Notes under the pieces: model-generated
Told to the model about the DNA's origin: nothing
Databases searched by the model: none
The model's input: the letters and a program-made list of their open reading frames with translations, nothing else
Shown here: positions 53,480-63,142 of the stretch, in pieces
Layout: every line of letters begins with the position of its first letter
How positions within the stretch are numbered: position 1 is the stretch's first letter
Position numbers and translations under genes: made by a program
From: Nocardia acidivorans NBRC 108247
GTDB lineage: Bacteria > Actinomycetota > Actinomycetes > Mycobacteriales > Mycobacteriaceae
Length of the DNA stretch: 64,000 nt
Assembly: GCF_001625085.1 (NCBI RefSeq)
Contig: NZ_BDAW01000019.1
Span: 62,001 to 126,000, forward strand
Direction of reading: 5' to 3'

Positions 53480-53696
53480 GGGCCGCCAGGAACATCCTGC
53501 GGCGGCGCGGCCACTCCGATTCGTCGCCCGGCTGATCACCCGGCGCGGTATTGCGCTCGGCGATCACCGATTCCGCGACGCCGAGTATGCGCACCGCGAG
53601 CGGGTCGGTGAACAACCGCGGTTCGTCCGCCATCTGGTGATAGGCCCGCGCGTACGCGGTGGCCAGGGCGGTTCGACTCGGTTGACCGTGCTCCAT
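53480..53696 (-). pseudogene. N-terminal remnant of an LCM-type SAM methyltransferase
   Basis: From ATG 53696 about 72 codons encode the opening of a PF04072 (leucine carboxyl methyltransferase-like, mycobacterial Rv0726c-type) protein: SRTALATAYARAYHQMADEPRLFTDPLAVRILG and RRRMFLAARA. After this, homology stops and the frame continues as unrelated residues into repeat copy C to 53250. The remaining roughly 200 residues are absent. Confidence 0.7.
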
Positions 53697-53713
53697 GGAT
53701 TCCAGCCTTCCGG

Positions 53714-56700
53714 CTAGTACAGCCCGCGCAATCGCAGATCGGTCACATATTTGCCGATGAGTCGCGGAGTCAGGTGCGGAATATCGTGATCCGGGCCGAT
53801 CTCGGCGGCCTGCACCGCGGCCTGAAAGCGTTTGGCGGGCAAGGCCGAACCCGGGATCGGCATGCCCGGGTGCCGGTAGGCGTGCAGCAGCGGCAGCACC
53901 GAGGCTTGGCGCTGCTGTTCCGGGAGCGCCCGCAGCGCGGTCTCGAAGCGGCTGAACCAGGCGTCGTAATCGTCGAGGCGGTCGATGCGGTGGCCGTCCG
54001 CGATCAACCAGTCGACGAAGGAGTCCAGCGAGATGCCGTCGTCATGCGGATTGAAGACGTCGAAGGTCTGGAAGCCGGTGGCCTGCGCGCCCAGGACGGT
54101 GATGGCCTCGGCGGTGAAGTCGGCGGGCAGGCCGTCATAGTGCGCGCGCCGGCGATTGCCCCGGGCATCGGTGCGGTAGAACGACTTCGGGGCGATACCG
54201 GTGGCGAGCAGGCTCAGCAGCAGTCGGCTGAACATATCGGTCAGGTTGACCTGTCCGGCGTATCGGCTGTGCGCCAGGATCATATCGGAGCGAAATACCG
54301 CGACCGGGAGCCCGCACAGGTCGTGCGCCTCGCGCAGCAGCACCTCACCGGCCCATTTGCTGGTGCCGTAGCCGTTGGCGTAACCGTCCCCGATGACGCG
54401 CTCGGCACTGATCCGGCGAATATCGCCGTCCTCGTCGAAAAGCTCCGGATCGACCTGATCCGCCACCGCCACCGTGGACAGGTAGGTGACCGGCTTGAGC
54501 CGGGAAGTCAGTGCGAGCCGGATGATTTCGGCGGTCCCGACCACATTGGGGCCGAACAGCTGGCCGTACGGCAGCACGTGATTGACCAGGGCGGCCGGAT
54601 GCACGATGGCATCGACGGTCTCCGCCAGGCGCAGCCATTCCGCTTCGGGCAGACCGAAATTCGGTTCGGCGATATCGCCCGGGAGTACCACCAGGCGGCG
54701 CGCGGCCAATTCCCGATACTCGCGCAGCAACTCCGCGTCACCGGAGTCGAACGCGGCGTCGAGCCGGGCGCGCGCCGAGTCGACCGTACTGCCGCGCACC
54801 ACGCACAGGACGGTGCCGTCCGAAACATCCACCCGGCGTAGCCATTCCAGGCACAGGAAACGCCCGAGATAACCGTTCGCCCCGGTGAGCAGGACGGTCC
54901 GCGGCTGTTCCACGGCACCCGCCAGCCCCGGGGCGGCCGCGAGGGTCGCGGCATCGATGAACTTGTCCAGGGTCAGATCCGCCGCCCGCACCAGTGGAGC
55001 GGCAGCGTGTACCGAACCGACGGTCGGGCGCCGCGCCGACGAATCACGCTCCAGCTCTACATATCTCGCCACCGCCGCCAGATCATTGGCCGGACTGACG
55101 ATCACGCTCACCGGAACCTCGATCCCGAGGATCTCACCGAGCAGGGTCGAGAACGACAATGCCGACAGCGAATCACCACCGAGATCGGCGAAATGCGCAT
55201 CGGGACGCAGATCGCCTGCCGCACAACCGAGTAGCGCACCGGCGGCGCGACTGACCGTCTCCAGTACCGGGGTGGAACTCGCGTCCCGCCGCAGACTGGC
55301 GAGCTCACTCGCCTGCGCCTCCGCCATTTCGGCGTAGAGCGCCTCGAGCCGCTCGCCGTAGCGCTCCTTGAACTTGGGTCGCAATGGCTTGCCCAGCCCG
55401 GCGAGCAGGCCGTTCTCCACACTGAACGGCTCGGTCTCGATCAGGAAAGCCCTTGGTATCTCATAGGATTCGAGTTCGGACTCTTTCGCGAGTCGCTGGA
55501 GCGACTCGGTGAGCGCCTCCCGCAGTGCCGGACTCGCGGCCGCGTCGAGCCCCGCGGGCAGTGCTGCCGCACTGGGCACGATGACGGCCAGCAGATACGC
55601 GCGCTCGCTATTGCCGTAGATGTAGATCTGCCGGATCAGCGGGCTGGTCGCGTACACCGCCTCGAGCTTGGCGATGGTGACGAATTCGCCCTGCGACAGC
55701 TTGAGGACGTTATTGCGCCGGTCCACATAGACCAGCTCGTCCGGCCCGAGTTCGGCGACGATATCGCCGGTGCGATAGAACCCGTCCGCATCGAAGATCT
55801 CGGCGGTGATGTCGGGGCGCTTGAAGTAACCGGGAATCATGACCGAGGTCTTGAGCAGCAATTCCCCACGCGGATAAGGCTTATCGGTGCCGAAGTAGCC
55901 CAGCTCGGGCACATCGGCGAGCCGGTAGTCGATGACCGGCGGGCGATTCAGCCTGTTGTCCATCAGGATCGCGCCACCGGCCTCGGTGGAGCCGTATCCA
56001 TCGTGCAGCTCCAGTTCCAGCAGCGACTCCATGAAGGTCTTCATCTCGGCCGAGATGGGCGCGCTGCCCACCATCGCGCCGAACAACCGGCCGCCCATAA
56101 CCCGTTCCCGCAGTTCGGTTTTCACCTCGTGCACGGCGTCGTCGCGATCCTCTCCCGCCGCGACCCGGCCGCCGACCTCTCCGAGGAAGCGCTGGTACAG
56201 CATGTCGCAGACGCGCGGTACGAAGAAGAACTCGGTCGGCCGCACCAGTGCGATGTCCTCGAACAGGGTCGACAGATCACTGGCCGCCGCGAAGTAGGCG
56301 GTCCCGCCGCGCGACAGCGCACCCAGCAGGGCCAGTCGCCCCGCCACATGACTCATCGGCATATAGCTGAAATTGATCGCGGGAATGGGCGATTGCGCCG
56401 CACCGCCGGTCCACATGGCGCTCACCAGTCGCGCGGGGTACATGGCCCCCTTCGGCGCACCGGTGCTCCCGGAGGTGTAGATGAGCAGCGCCAGCGCCTC
56501 GGCATCGACCGCCACCGGCTCGACGGGCGGCAGCGCCCGCCCCCGGGCGAACACCTCCGCCAGCGTGTCGATCGCGATCGGGCGACCATCGCGAGTCACC
56601 CATTCGCGCGCGGATTCCACTGCCGCGCGGTGATAGTCGTCATCGGCGTGAAAGTCGATGACCACCACGGCGGGGGTCGCCTCCGCCGGAATCGCCTCCA

Positions 56701-57487
56701 ATGCCGGACCGAGCAACTCCACGCTGGTCACCAGCACCCGGGGCGCGGTCTCGGCAAGTATCGAACTCCACTGCGCCACCGACCCACTCGCCTGCAACGG
56801 CACACTCACCAGTCCCGACAGCTGGCACACCAGCTCCACGGTCGTGTAGTCGGCACTCGTAAACCCCAGCGTCGCAATGAAATCCCCCGCCCGCACCGGA
56901 TCCCCGGCCGCGCCCGGCACCGGCGTTCCAGCGGCGTCCGTCACCCCCACCCGCGTTCCGGCATCCGCAACCTCGGCCCGCGCACCCGCAGCGTCCACCG
57001 CCTCCACCCGCGTACCGGCAGCATCCACAACCTCAATCCGCGTACCCGCAGCGTCCGCAACCTCAATCCGCGCACTCACTTCGTCCGCAACCTCAGCCCG
57101 CGCACTCCCTTCGTCCGCAATCTCAGCCCGCGTACCCGCAGCGTCCACCGCTTCCACCCGCGCCGCACCGGATCCGTCAGCCCAGGCCGCCCGCACCGCC
57201 GCGATCCGCTCCCCCAACTCGCCGTAGGTGAGGGTGTCGAACCGGTCCAGCAATCGCCGCGTGCGCCGCCCGGCCGTGTCGGTGATCACCTCGTGGGCGC
57301 GTTCCCCCAGCGCGGGCCGCTCCGCGTAGCGCGTCAGCACCGTCGAGACGATCTCCGCGGGGCTCAGGCCCTCGCGCCGGATCGCCTCGTTCACTTCGCC
57401 GATCTGCAGGGCGGCATGAACCTGCGCGTCCGCCAGCAGTTCGGCGATCCGCTGCCTGTGCGCAGCCTCCGACGTGCCATTACCCAC
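53714..57487 (-). CDS. car: Carboxylic acid reductase (CAR)
   Basis: A 1257-residue enzyme that reduces carboxylic acids to aldehydes with ATP and NADPH. Adenylation domain: [33 protein letters not shown]. Carrier domain: [11 protein letters not shown] with the phosphopantetheine serine. Reductase domain: [14 protein letters not shown] and YGTSKWAGE with the SDR tyrosine and lysine. It aligns throughout with the Nocardia iowensis enzyme (1174 residues), with one difference: an extra segment of about 83 residues (109-188) of ten-residue repeats between AAWADG and DPVRAGDF. Needs a phosphopantetheinyl transferase encoded elsewhere. GTG 57487; a small palindrome lies upstream. Confidence 0.95.
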   Translation of the reverse strand: MGNGTSEAAHRQRIAELLADAQVHAALQIGEVNEAIRREGLSPAEIVSTVLTRYAERPALGERAHEVITDTAGRRTRRLLDRFDTLTYGELGERIAAVRAAWADGSGAARVEAVDAAGTRAEIADEGSARAEVADEVSARIEVADAAGTRIEVVDAAGTRVEAVDAAGARAEVADAGTRVGVTDAAGTPVPGAAGDPVRAGDFIATLGFTSADYTTVELVCQLSGLVSVPLQASGSVAQWSSILAETAPRVLVTSVELLGPALEAIPAEATPAVVVIDFHADDDYHRAAVESAREWVTRDGRPIAIDTLAEVFARGRALPPVEPVAVDAEALALLIYTSGSTGAPKGAMYPARLVSAMWTGGAAQSPIPAINFSYMPMSHVAGRLALLGALSRGGTAYFAAASDLSTLFEDIALVRPTEFFFVPRVCDMLYQRFLGEVGGRVAAGEDRDDAVHEVKTELRERVMGGRLFGAMVGSAPISAEMKTFMESLLELELHDGYGSTEAGGAILMDNRLNRPPVIDYRLADVPELGYFGTDKPYPRGELLLKTSVMIPGYFKRPDITAEIFDADGFYRTGDIVAELGPDELVYVDRRNNVLKLSQGEFVTIAKLEAVYATSPLIRQIYIYGNSERAYLLAVIVPSAAALPAGLDAAASPALREALTESLQRLAKESELESYEIPRAFLIETEPFSVENGLLAGLGKPLRPKFKERYGERLEALYAEMAEAQASELASLRRDASSTPVLETVSRAAGALLGCAAGDLRPDAHFADLGGDSLSALSFSTLLGEILGIEVPVSVIVSPANDLAAVARYVELERDSSARRPTVGSVHAAAPLVRAADLTLDKFIDAATLAAAPGLAGAVEQPRTVLLTGANGYLGRFLCLEWLRRVDVSDGTVLCVVRGSTVDSARARLDAAFDSGDAELLREYRELAARRLVVLPGDIAEPNFGLPEAEWLRLAETVDAIVHPAALVNHVLPYGQLFGPNVVGTAEIIRLALTSRLKPVTYLSTVAVADQVDPELFDEDGDIRRISAERVIGDGYANGYGTSKWAGEVLLREAHDLCGLPVAVFRSDMILAHSRYAGQVNLTDMFSRLLLSLLATGIAPKSFYRTDARGNRRRAHYDGLPADFTAEAITVLGAQATGFQTFDVFNPHDDGISLDSFVDWLIADGHRIDRLDDYDAWFSRFETALRALPEQQRQASVLPLLHAYRHPGMPIPGSALPAKRFQAAVQAAEIGPDHDIPHLTPRLIGKYVTDLRLRGLY
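56924..57163 (-). repeat. 30-bp tandem minisatellite inside car
   Basis: Eight tandem units of about 30 bases encode ten-residue repeats of the form [AT]R[VIA]E[AV][VA]DAAG; one unit has nine residues. It is in frame and lies in a surface loop near the N-terminus of the adenylation domain, where the Nocardia iowensis CAR has only a short loop. Confidence 0.9.
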
Positions 57488-57504
57488 GATGACCCCTCAG
57501 ACAT

Positions 57505-57517
57505 TTAGCATCGCTAA
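57505..57517. promoter_or_regulatory. Palindrome upstream of car
   Basis: TTAGC-ATC-GCTAA (13 bases) lies 18 bases upstream of the car GTG at 57487, in a more AT-rich stretch than its surroundings. It could be a regulator site, for example of a TetR-type protein; the adjacent IclR protein is another candidate. Confidence 0.4.
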
Positions 57518-57675
57518 CCAGATTACGGTCCACCCGCAACCGCAGAATGTCAAGCATCCACCCAATTCGCCCACAAGCCCCGTGAATGAGCGCCCCACCG
57601 GCAGAGCATCTACGTGCATGCGCTCATGCAGGGGGCTACTCGGCGTTCACCAGCGCCATTACATGCGCGTGCGAA

Positions 57676-58473
57676 TCAACCCGGGAAGCCCAGGCGGCGG
57701 GAGATGATGTGGGCGGATTCCATTGCCTGGTGGGCGGTTTCGGCGAAGCGGGTAGCGGGGAGGCGGTAGGAGGGGCCGGAGACGCTGAGGGCGGCGATGA
57801 TTCGGCCGTCGCTGTCCCGAATGGGGGCGGCGACCGCGTTCAGGCCGATTTCGAGTTCCTCTTCGCAGGCTGCCCAGCCCTGTCGGCGCACCCGCTCGAG
57901 CTGGGTGCGCAGGGTGGGCAGATCGGTAATCGTCCCGGGGGCGAAGGAATCCAGGCGGCGGGGCAGATGCGTACGGAGTTCGGCGGCCGAGAGTTCCGCG
58001 AGCAGGACCTTGCCGCTGGAGGTGGCATGCGCGGGGCAGCTCTGGCCGATCCAGGTACGCAGGGCGACACCGGCGGAGCCGACCGCCTCGGCGACATTGA
58101 CTATGCGGTCGCTGTCGAGGATGGCGATATTGGTCGTCTCGCCCAGGCGCGCGGCCAGGTCGTCGCAGATGTCCTGGCTCTGACGCGGCAGGTCCATATG
58201 GGCGCTGGTGGAGCCCGCCAGACGCACGATCGTGAAGCCGAGCCGGTATTTGCCCCGCTCGGAGAGTTGTTCCACATAACCGCGGGATTCCAGCACCGCG
58301 ATCAATCGCGAGACCGTGGATTTGTGCACCCCGAGTTCGGCCGCGATCTCGGTGACCCCGGCCGCACCCAATTTGGCCACGATCTCCAGGGCGGTCAGCG
58401 CGCGGTCGACCGACTGCACCGCCGCCGTGCCTTCCCGCGGTTTGCCGGACCCCTCGCCCGCTCGCATAGCCAT
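57676..58473 (-). CDS. IclR-family transcriptional regulator
   Basis: A 265-residue IclR protein. VQSVDRALTALEIV then VTEIAAELGVHKSTVSRLIAVLESRGYVEQ is the winged helix; the effector domain contains HATSSGKVLLAEL and the typical LERVRRQGWAACEEELEIGLNAVAAPI, ending in GRIIAALSVSGPSYRLP. It begins 26 bases after the GMC oxidoreductase stop and so is the last gene of the catabolic operon, which it probably controls. Confidence 0.9.
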   Translation of the reverse strand: MAMRAGEGSGKPREGTAAVQSVDRALTALEIVAKLGAAGVTEIAAELGVHKSTVSRLIAVLESRGYVEQLSERGKYRLGFTIVRLAGSTSAHMDLPRQSQDICDDLAARLGETTNIAILDSDRIVNVAEAVGSAGVALRTWIGQSCPAHATSSGKVLLAELSAAELRTHLPRRLDSFAPGTITDLPTLRTQLERVRRQGWAACEEELEIGLNAVAAPIRDSDGRIIAALSVSGPSYRLPATRFAETAHQAMESAHIISRRLGFPG

Positions 58474-58498
58474 AACACGTCCAGTGTAGGTGTCGCGC

Positions 58499-60058
58499 TC
58501 ACCGCGCTGCCGCCTTGATCAGGTCGGCGCACTTCTCCCCCATCGCCATGATCGTGATATTCGGGTTCACCGCGGGCAGTTTGGGCATGGCGGAGGCATC
58601 GACCACGCGCAGTCCGCGGACGCCCTTGACTCGTAATTCGGGGTCCAGCACCGCCATCGGGTCGCTGACCGCGCCCATACGGGCGGTGGCGGCGGGGTGG
58701 TAGACGGTGTTGTGGGTGCGGTGCATGTAATCGACGAGGTCGGCGTCGGTGACGGCCTCGGGGCCGGGAGCCAGCTCGCGCGCCACCCAGTCGCGCAGCG
58801 GTGCTTGTTCGGCGATACGACGCGCCAATCGGATGCCGTGCAACATGATTCGCTCATCGTGGCCGTCGGGATCACTGAAGTAGCGCGGGTCCACCCGCGG
58901 CTTGTCGCGGAAGTCCCGGGAACGCAGCCGAACGGTGCCGCGCGAATGCCCCTGTGTCACATTGGGTGTGAGGCAGAAGCCGTTCTCGGTGGTCGGGTAG
59001 CCCCAGCGGACGGTGTTCATATCGAAAGGCACACTGCCGTAATGCATCATGAGGTCGGGTACGCCGAGACCGCCGTCGACGGTGGCGAAGACGCCGATCT
59101 CCCACCACTGCGTCGAGGTGGTGACCATGGGCCGCGACGCCTCCCAGAACACCAGCCCCTCGACGTGGTCATCGAGATTGGAGCCGACACCCGGCGCGTC
59201 GACCCGCACCCGAATTCCCATATCCCGCAGGTGTTCCGCCGGGCCGATCCCGGACAGCATGAGCAGTTTCGGGGTGTCGATGGCCCCGGTGCTGATGATC
59301 ACCTCGCGGCGCGCGCGCACCGTATCGAAGCCGGTCAGATCCGGCCGCCGATACCGCGCTCCAATGGCGGAATCGGTTTCGTCGAACAGGATTTCGCTCA
59401 CCCAGCAGCCGGTGCGCACCTCCAGATTCCGCCGCTGCCCGATAATCGGATGCAGGTAGGCGTGCGAGGATGACATACGGGTGTTGTCGCCGTCGGCATT
59501 GATCTGGAACCAGCCCGCGCCATTGCGGACGGTCTCACCCCGATTGAACTGCACGGTGGGCAATCCCACCCGTGCGGCCGCCTCCAGCACGGCGTATCCG
59601 CACGGGTCCTTGGGCGGAATGTCCAGCAGGCGCACGGGTCCGGTGCGCCCGTGCCGCTCGCCGGGCACCTCGCTGGTCTCCAATTTGGTGACATAGGGCA
59701 GCAGCCCGTCCGCACCCCAGCCCGTCGCGCCGAGAGCCTCCCACTCATCGAGGCCTTCGGCGGGCGGCCAGAACGCGATACACGAATTGTGCGAGGAGCA
59801 GCCGCCCAGCACCTTGGCGCGGGCATGGCGCAGGAAACTGTTCCCGCTCCGCTGCGGTTCCACCGGATAGTCCCAGTCGTACCCGGATTCGAGCAGCAGC
59901 ATCCAATCCGCGAGCCGTAGAATCCTGTCGTCGCCGACATCAGAGGGTCCCGCTTCGAGCAAACACACTGTGACGGAACGGTCTTCGCTGAGCCGGGCGG
60001 CGACCACACAGCCGGCCGAACCGCCGCCGACGATCACATAGTCGAAGGTGTCGGTCAT
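58499..60058 (-). CDS. GMC-family oxidoreductase (choline dehydrogenase-like)
   Basis: A 519-residue FAD enzyme. VIVGGGSAGCVVAARLSED is the FAD Rossmann motif, ARAKVLGGCSSHNSCI the GMC signature 1, and STGAIDTPKLLMLSGIGP signature 2. The catalytic histidine pair is in HPAATARMG and NPNITIMAMGEK. It would oxidise an alcohol such as choline to the aldehyde. ATG 60058 overlaps the permease stop (ATGA), so the two are coupled, suggesting import followed by oxidation. No trace of a secretion signal. Confidence 0.9.
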   Translation of the reverse strand: MTDTFDYVIVGGGSAGCVVAARLSEDRSVTVCLLEAGPSDVGDDRILRLADWMLLLESGYDWDYPVEPQRSGNSFLRHARAKVLGGCSSHNSCIAFWPPAEGLDEWEALGATGWGADGLLPYVTKLETSEVPGERHGRTGPVRLLDIPPKDPCGYAVLEAAARVGLPTVQFNRGETVRNGAGWFQINADGDNTRMSSSHAYLHPIIGQRRNLEVRTGCWVSEILFDETDSAIGARYRRPDLTGFDTVRARREVIISTGAIDTPKLLMLSGIGPAEHLRDMGIRVRVDAPGVGSNLDDHVEGLVFWEASRPMVTTSTQWWEIGVFATVDGGLGVPDLMMHYGSVPFDMNTVRWGYPTTENGFCLTPNVTQGHSRGTVRLRSRDFRDKPRVDPRYFSDPDGHDERIMLHGIRLARRIAEQAPLRDWVARELAPGPEAVTDADLVDYMHRTHNTVYHPAATARMGAVSDPMAVLDPELRVKGVRGLRVVDASAMPKLPAVNPNITIMAMGEKCADLIKAAAR

Positions 60059-61602
60059 GAGGTCGCCTCGGCCGCGGGCGCGGCGTGCGAGGCGAGCACG
60101 CCGATGACCCGGGTTCCCCTGAGCGCGTACCAGATCAGGCCCGCACCCAGGATCGCGCCGATATAGATGAACGCGCCCCACGTGTTGTACCAGGGCCCGC
60201 CGTAGACGGCCTCGCGGGGCCAGGCCAGGTTCACGGCCATACCCGAACCCCACAGCACCGCAACAATATTCACCGCCATGCCCCAGCGGCCCATGGTGAA
60301 GTAGCCGTTTCCGGCCAGATCGCTCGGCGGCCAATTGCCCTTGATCCGCTGCCACAGCATGGGCGCGGTGACCAACAGATAGGCCAGGTAGATCATGATG
60401 ACCGCGATGGATGTCAGCACCGTGAACACCTGCGGCTGACCGATATTGATGACCAGGATGAGCGCCGACAGCACGCCGATGATCACTGCCGGGATGACCG
60501 GTGCGGAATGCTTGACGCTGAGCTTGGCCAGCTTCTCCGAGAACGGCAGCGCATTGTCGCGGGCCATGGCGAAGGTCAGGCGAATACCGGCGGTGTGCAC
60601 CGCGAGCGAGCACACGATCACCGCGATGACGATGCACACCAGGAACACTCGGCCCAGCCAGCCCGACATGACCTGCTGCACGATGTATTGCAGCCCGCCG
60701 TCGGTGGTGCCCAGCTTCTCGTCCCTCACATCCGGTGCGGCCATGACCGCGAAGACCAGGATCGCGCCGCCGATCACGAAGGAAGCCAGCAGGGCGCGCA
60801 GAATCGCCTTGGGCGCGGTGCGCCGCGGTTCGACCGTCTCCTCGCCGAGCGAGCTGGCGGTGTCGAAGCCGTACATGACATAACCCGAGGCCAGCGAGGC
60901 GATCAGGAAGGCGCTCAGGTACCCGCCGCTCTGCCCCGCGCCATATCCGTTGGTGGAGAAGAAGACACTCGGCCCGCGCGTGACGTGCAACCCGAGAATG
61001 ATCGCGATGAGCACGGCCGCGATGAGTTCGATGAACACCCCGGTGCTGTTGATCATCGCCATGAGCTTCACGCCGAAGGCGTTCACCACGGTGGTGAAGA
61101 TGATGAGCACGGTCCCCAGAATGACGGCATTGGTGGCGTAGTCGTGCGCACCCGTCCCGTCACCGACTATCTGGAATCCGCTCCACAATCGCGGCATATT
61201 CAATTGCAGGGCCAGCACCACCGCCGAGAGCGTGACAATCGAGGCGGTCAGCATGAGCCACCCCGCCGACCAGCCGACAATCCGGCTGCCCAGCTTCTTG
61301 GACCAGTTGTAGACAGACCCGGCGACGGGATACTTCGCCGCCAATTCCATGAAGCACAGCGCCACGGCCAACTGTCCGGCGAAGACCAGCGGCCAGGACC
61401 ACAGGTAGCCGGGACCGGCTGTGCTGTAACCGAAGTAGAACAGCTGGAAGGTACCGGTCAGGATCGAGATGTAGCTGACGCCGGCGGCGAAACTCGAGAA
61501 CTTCCCGATACTTCGGCTCAGGGACTCCCGATAGCCGAATTCGTCCATGCCGTGATCGGTGAGGTGGGCTGCGGAGGGAGAGGGGGGACGGGTGGTCGTC
61601 AT
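60055..61602 (-). CDS. APC-family amino acid/choline/amine permease
   Basis: A 515-residue permease of the amino acid/choline transporter (ACT) type. GYRESLSRSIGKFSSFAAGVSYISILTG is the family opening, with 12 hydrophobic helices. SGYVMYGFDTASSLGEETVEPRRTAPKAI is the typical loop after helix 7. ATG 61602 is the chosen start; the open frame continues to 62112 but overlaps the aldehyde dehydrogenase. In this operon it should import the substrate of the GMC and Rieske enzymes. Confidence 0.87.
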   Translation of the reverse strand: MTTTRPPSPSAAHLTDHGMDEFGYRESLSRSIGKFSSFAAGVSYISILTGTFQLFYFGYSTAGPGYLWSWPLVFAGQLAVALCFMELAAKYPVAGSVYNWSKKLGSRIVGWSAGWLMLTASIVTLSAVVLALQLNMPRLWSGFQIVGDGTGAHDYATNAVILGTVLIIFTTVVNAFGVKLMAMINSTGVFIELIAAVLIAIILGLHVTRGPSVFFSTNGYGAGQSGGYLSAFLIASLASGYVMYGFDTASSLGEETVEPRRTAPKAILRALLASFVIGGAILVFAVMAAPDVRDEKLGTTDGGLQYIVQQVMSGWLGRVFLVCIVIAVIVCSLAVHTAGIRLTFAMARDNALPFSEKLAKLSVKHSAPVIPAVIIGVLSALILVINIGQPQVFTVLTSIAVIMIYLAYLLVTAPMLWQRIKGNWPPSDLAGNGYFTMGRWGMAVNIVAVLWGSGMAVNLAWPREAVYGGPWYNTWGAFIYIGAILGAGLIWYALRGTRVIGVLASHAAPAAEATS

Positions 61603-61639
61603 GACGGCCCAACTTTCGAGAAAAGCAGCTAGAACATAT

Positions 61640-63142
61640 TCAGTTGTCGTTGTCAGCGAACCAGCCGCCCACCGTTGGTGCGGTGTTGTGCCAGATATGT
61701 TTGGTCTCCTGGTACTCGGCCAGACCGCTGGGGCCGAGTTCGCGGCCGGTGCCGGAGCGGCCGAAACCACCCCATTCGGCCGCGGGCGTGTAGTAACCGA
61801 AGTCGTTGAGCCACACCGTCCCGTGCCGGAGTGCGCGCACCATACGCTCCCCCAGCGCGGCATCGGCGGTGCGGACTCCGGCGGCCAGGCCGTAGGCGGT
61901 GTCATTGCCCAGGGCCAGGGCCTGCGCCTCGGTGCCGAACCGCTCGACGGTGAGGATGGGGCCGAAGGTCTCCTCCTGCACCAGGCGCATCCAGCGACGA
62001 CAGTCATCGAAAATGGTTGGCGGATAGAAGCTTCCGGCGCGCAATACCGGATCGGCGGGGCGTTCGCCGCCGGTGACAAGCCTCGCGCCCTCCGAAATTC
62101 CCAGGGCGACATAGGCTTCCACCTTGTCGCGGTGCTGTTCGGAGACGAGCGGGCCGGTTTCGCTGGCCGGATCCAGGCCCGGACCGAAGCGGATGCGCTG
62201 CGCGCGGCGGGCCAGTTCAGCGACGAATCGATCGGCGATGGTGTCGTGCACGATCAACCGTGTTCCGGCCGAACACACTTGACCGGAGTGCAGGAAGGCC
62301 CCGGTGAGCACGGCGTCGACGGCGCTGTCGAAATCGGCGTCCGGGAAGATGATGTGCGGGTTCTTACCACCCAATTCGAGGGCGACCCTGGTGATGTGCG
62401 GCGCGGCGGTGCGGGCGATGGTCGCGCCGGTCTGCGCACCACCGGTGAAGGAGATGAGGTCGACATCCGGGGTATCGGTGAGCGCGGAACCCACTGTGGC
62501 ACCGCTGCTCTGGATCAGATTCACCACCCCCGGCGGCACCCCGGCCCGGTCGATGAGCTTGACCAGCGCGATGGTGCTCAGCGGGGTGACCTCGCTCGGC
62601 TTGGCCACCATGGTGCAGCCCGCGGCCAGCGCGGGCGCTATCTTCCAGGACATCTGGAGCAGCGGATAGTTCCACGGCGCGATGAGCGCGCAGACGCCCA
62701 CCGGTTCGCGCACCACCCGGCTGATGACGGCGGGATCGCCGGTATCGACGAGCCGATCCGCCTGTGTGCTCGCCAGATTCGCGTAGTACCGGAAGACCGC
62801 GATCACATCGTCGATGTCGATATGGCTCTCGCGCAGGGTCTTTCCGGTATCGAGGGTCTCTATCCGCGCCATCGCATCGCGTTCGGCATCGAGCAGTTCG
62901 GCGATGCGCAGCAAATAGCCGATCCGCTCGGCCACCGGCGTCCGCGGCCAGCCGCCGGTGTCGAAGGCCGCTCTGGCGGCGGCGACCGCACCCACCGCGT
63001 CGGCCCGATCGGCCTCGTCTATGGTGGCGAGCACGGAACCGTCAGCGGGATTCACGATCTCGCGGGTACCGCCGCCCGCGGCATGTACCCATTTGCCGTC
63101 GATATACAGATTCGGCGGACTACACAGCTCGTCGTCTAACAT
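61640..63142 (-). CDS. Aldehyde dehydrogenase (betaine-aldehyde dehydrogenase-like)
   Basis: A 500-residue NAD(P)-dependent aldehyde dehydrogenase. APWNYPLLQMSWKIAPALAAGCTMVAKPSE binds the cofactor; FTGGAQTG and LELGGKNPHII contain the general-base glutamate; GQVCSAGTRL has the catalytic cysteine; EETFGPI is a late motif. The combination with a choline-dehydrogenase-like enzyme fits betaine aldehyde oxidation. ATG 63142 overlaps the Rieske stop by 7 bases. Confidence 0.9.
   Translation of the reverse strand: MLDDELCSPPNLYIDGKWVHAAGGGTREIVNPADGSVLATIDEADRADAVGAVAAARAAFDTGGWPRTPVAERIGYLLRIAELLDAERDAMARIETLDTGKTLRESHIDIDDVIAVFRYYANLASTQADRLVDTGDPAVISRVVREPVGVCALIAPWNYPLLQMSWKIAPALAAGCTMVAKPSEVTPLSTIALVKLIDRAGVPPGVVNLIQSSGATVGSALTDTPDVDLISFTGGAQTGATIARTAAPHITRVALELGGKNPHIIFPDADFDSAVDAVLTGAFLHSGQVCSAGTRLIVHDTIADRFVAELARRAQRIRFGPGLDPASETGPLVSEQHRDKVEAYVALGISEGARLVTGGERPADPVLRAGSFYPPTIFDDCRRWMRLVQEETFGPILTVERFGTEAQALALGNDTAYGLAAGVRTADAALGERMVRALRHGTVWLNDFGYYTPAAEWGGFGRSGTGRELGPSGLAEYQETKHIWHNTAPTVGGWFADNDN

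Noticed and set aside
56924..57163. CRISPR-like array in car
   Set aside because: The 30-base units are contiguous without spacers, encode a regular protein repeat in the reading frame of car, and no cas gene is present.
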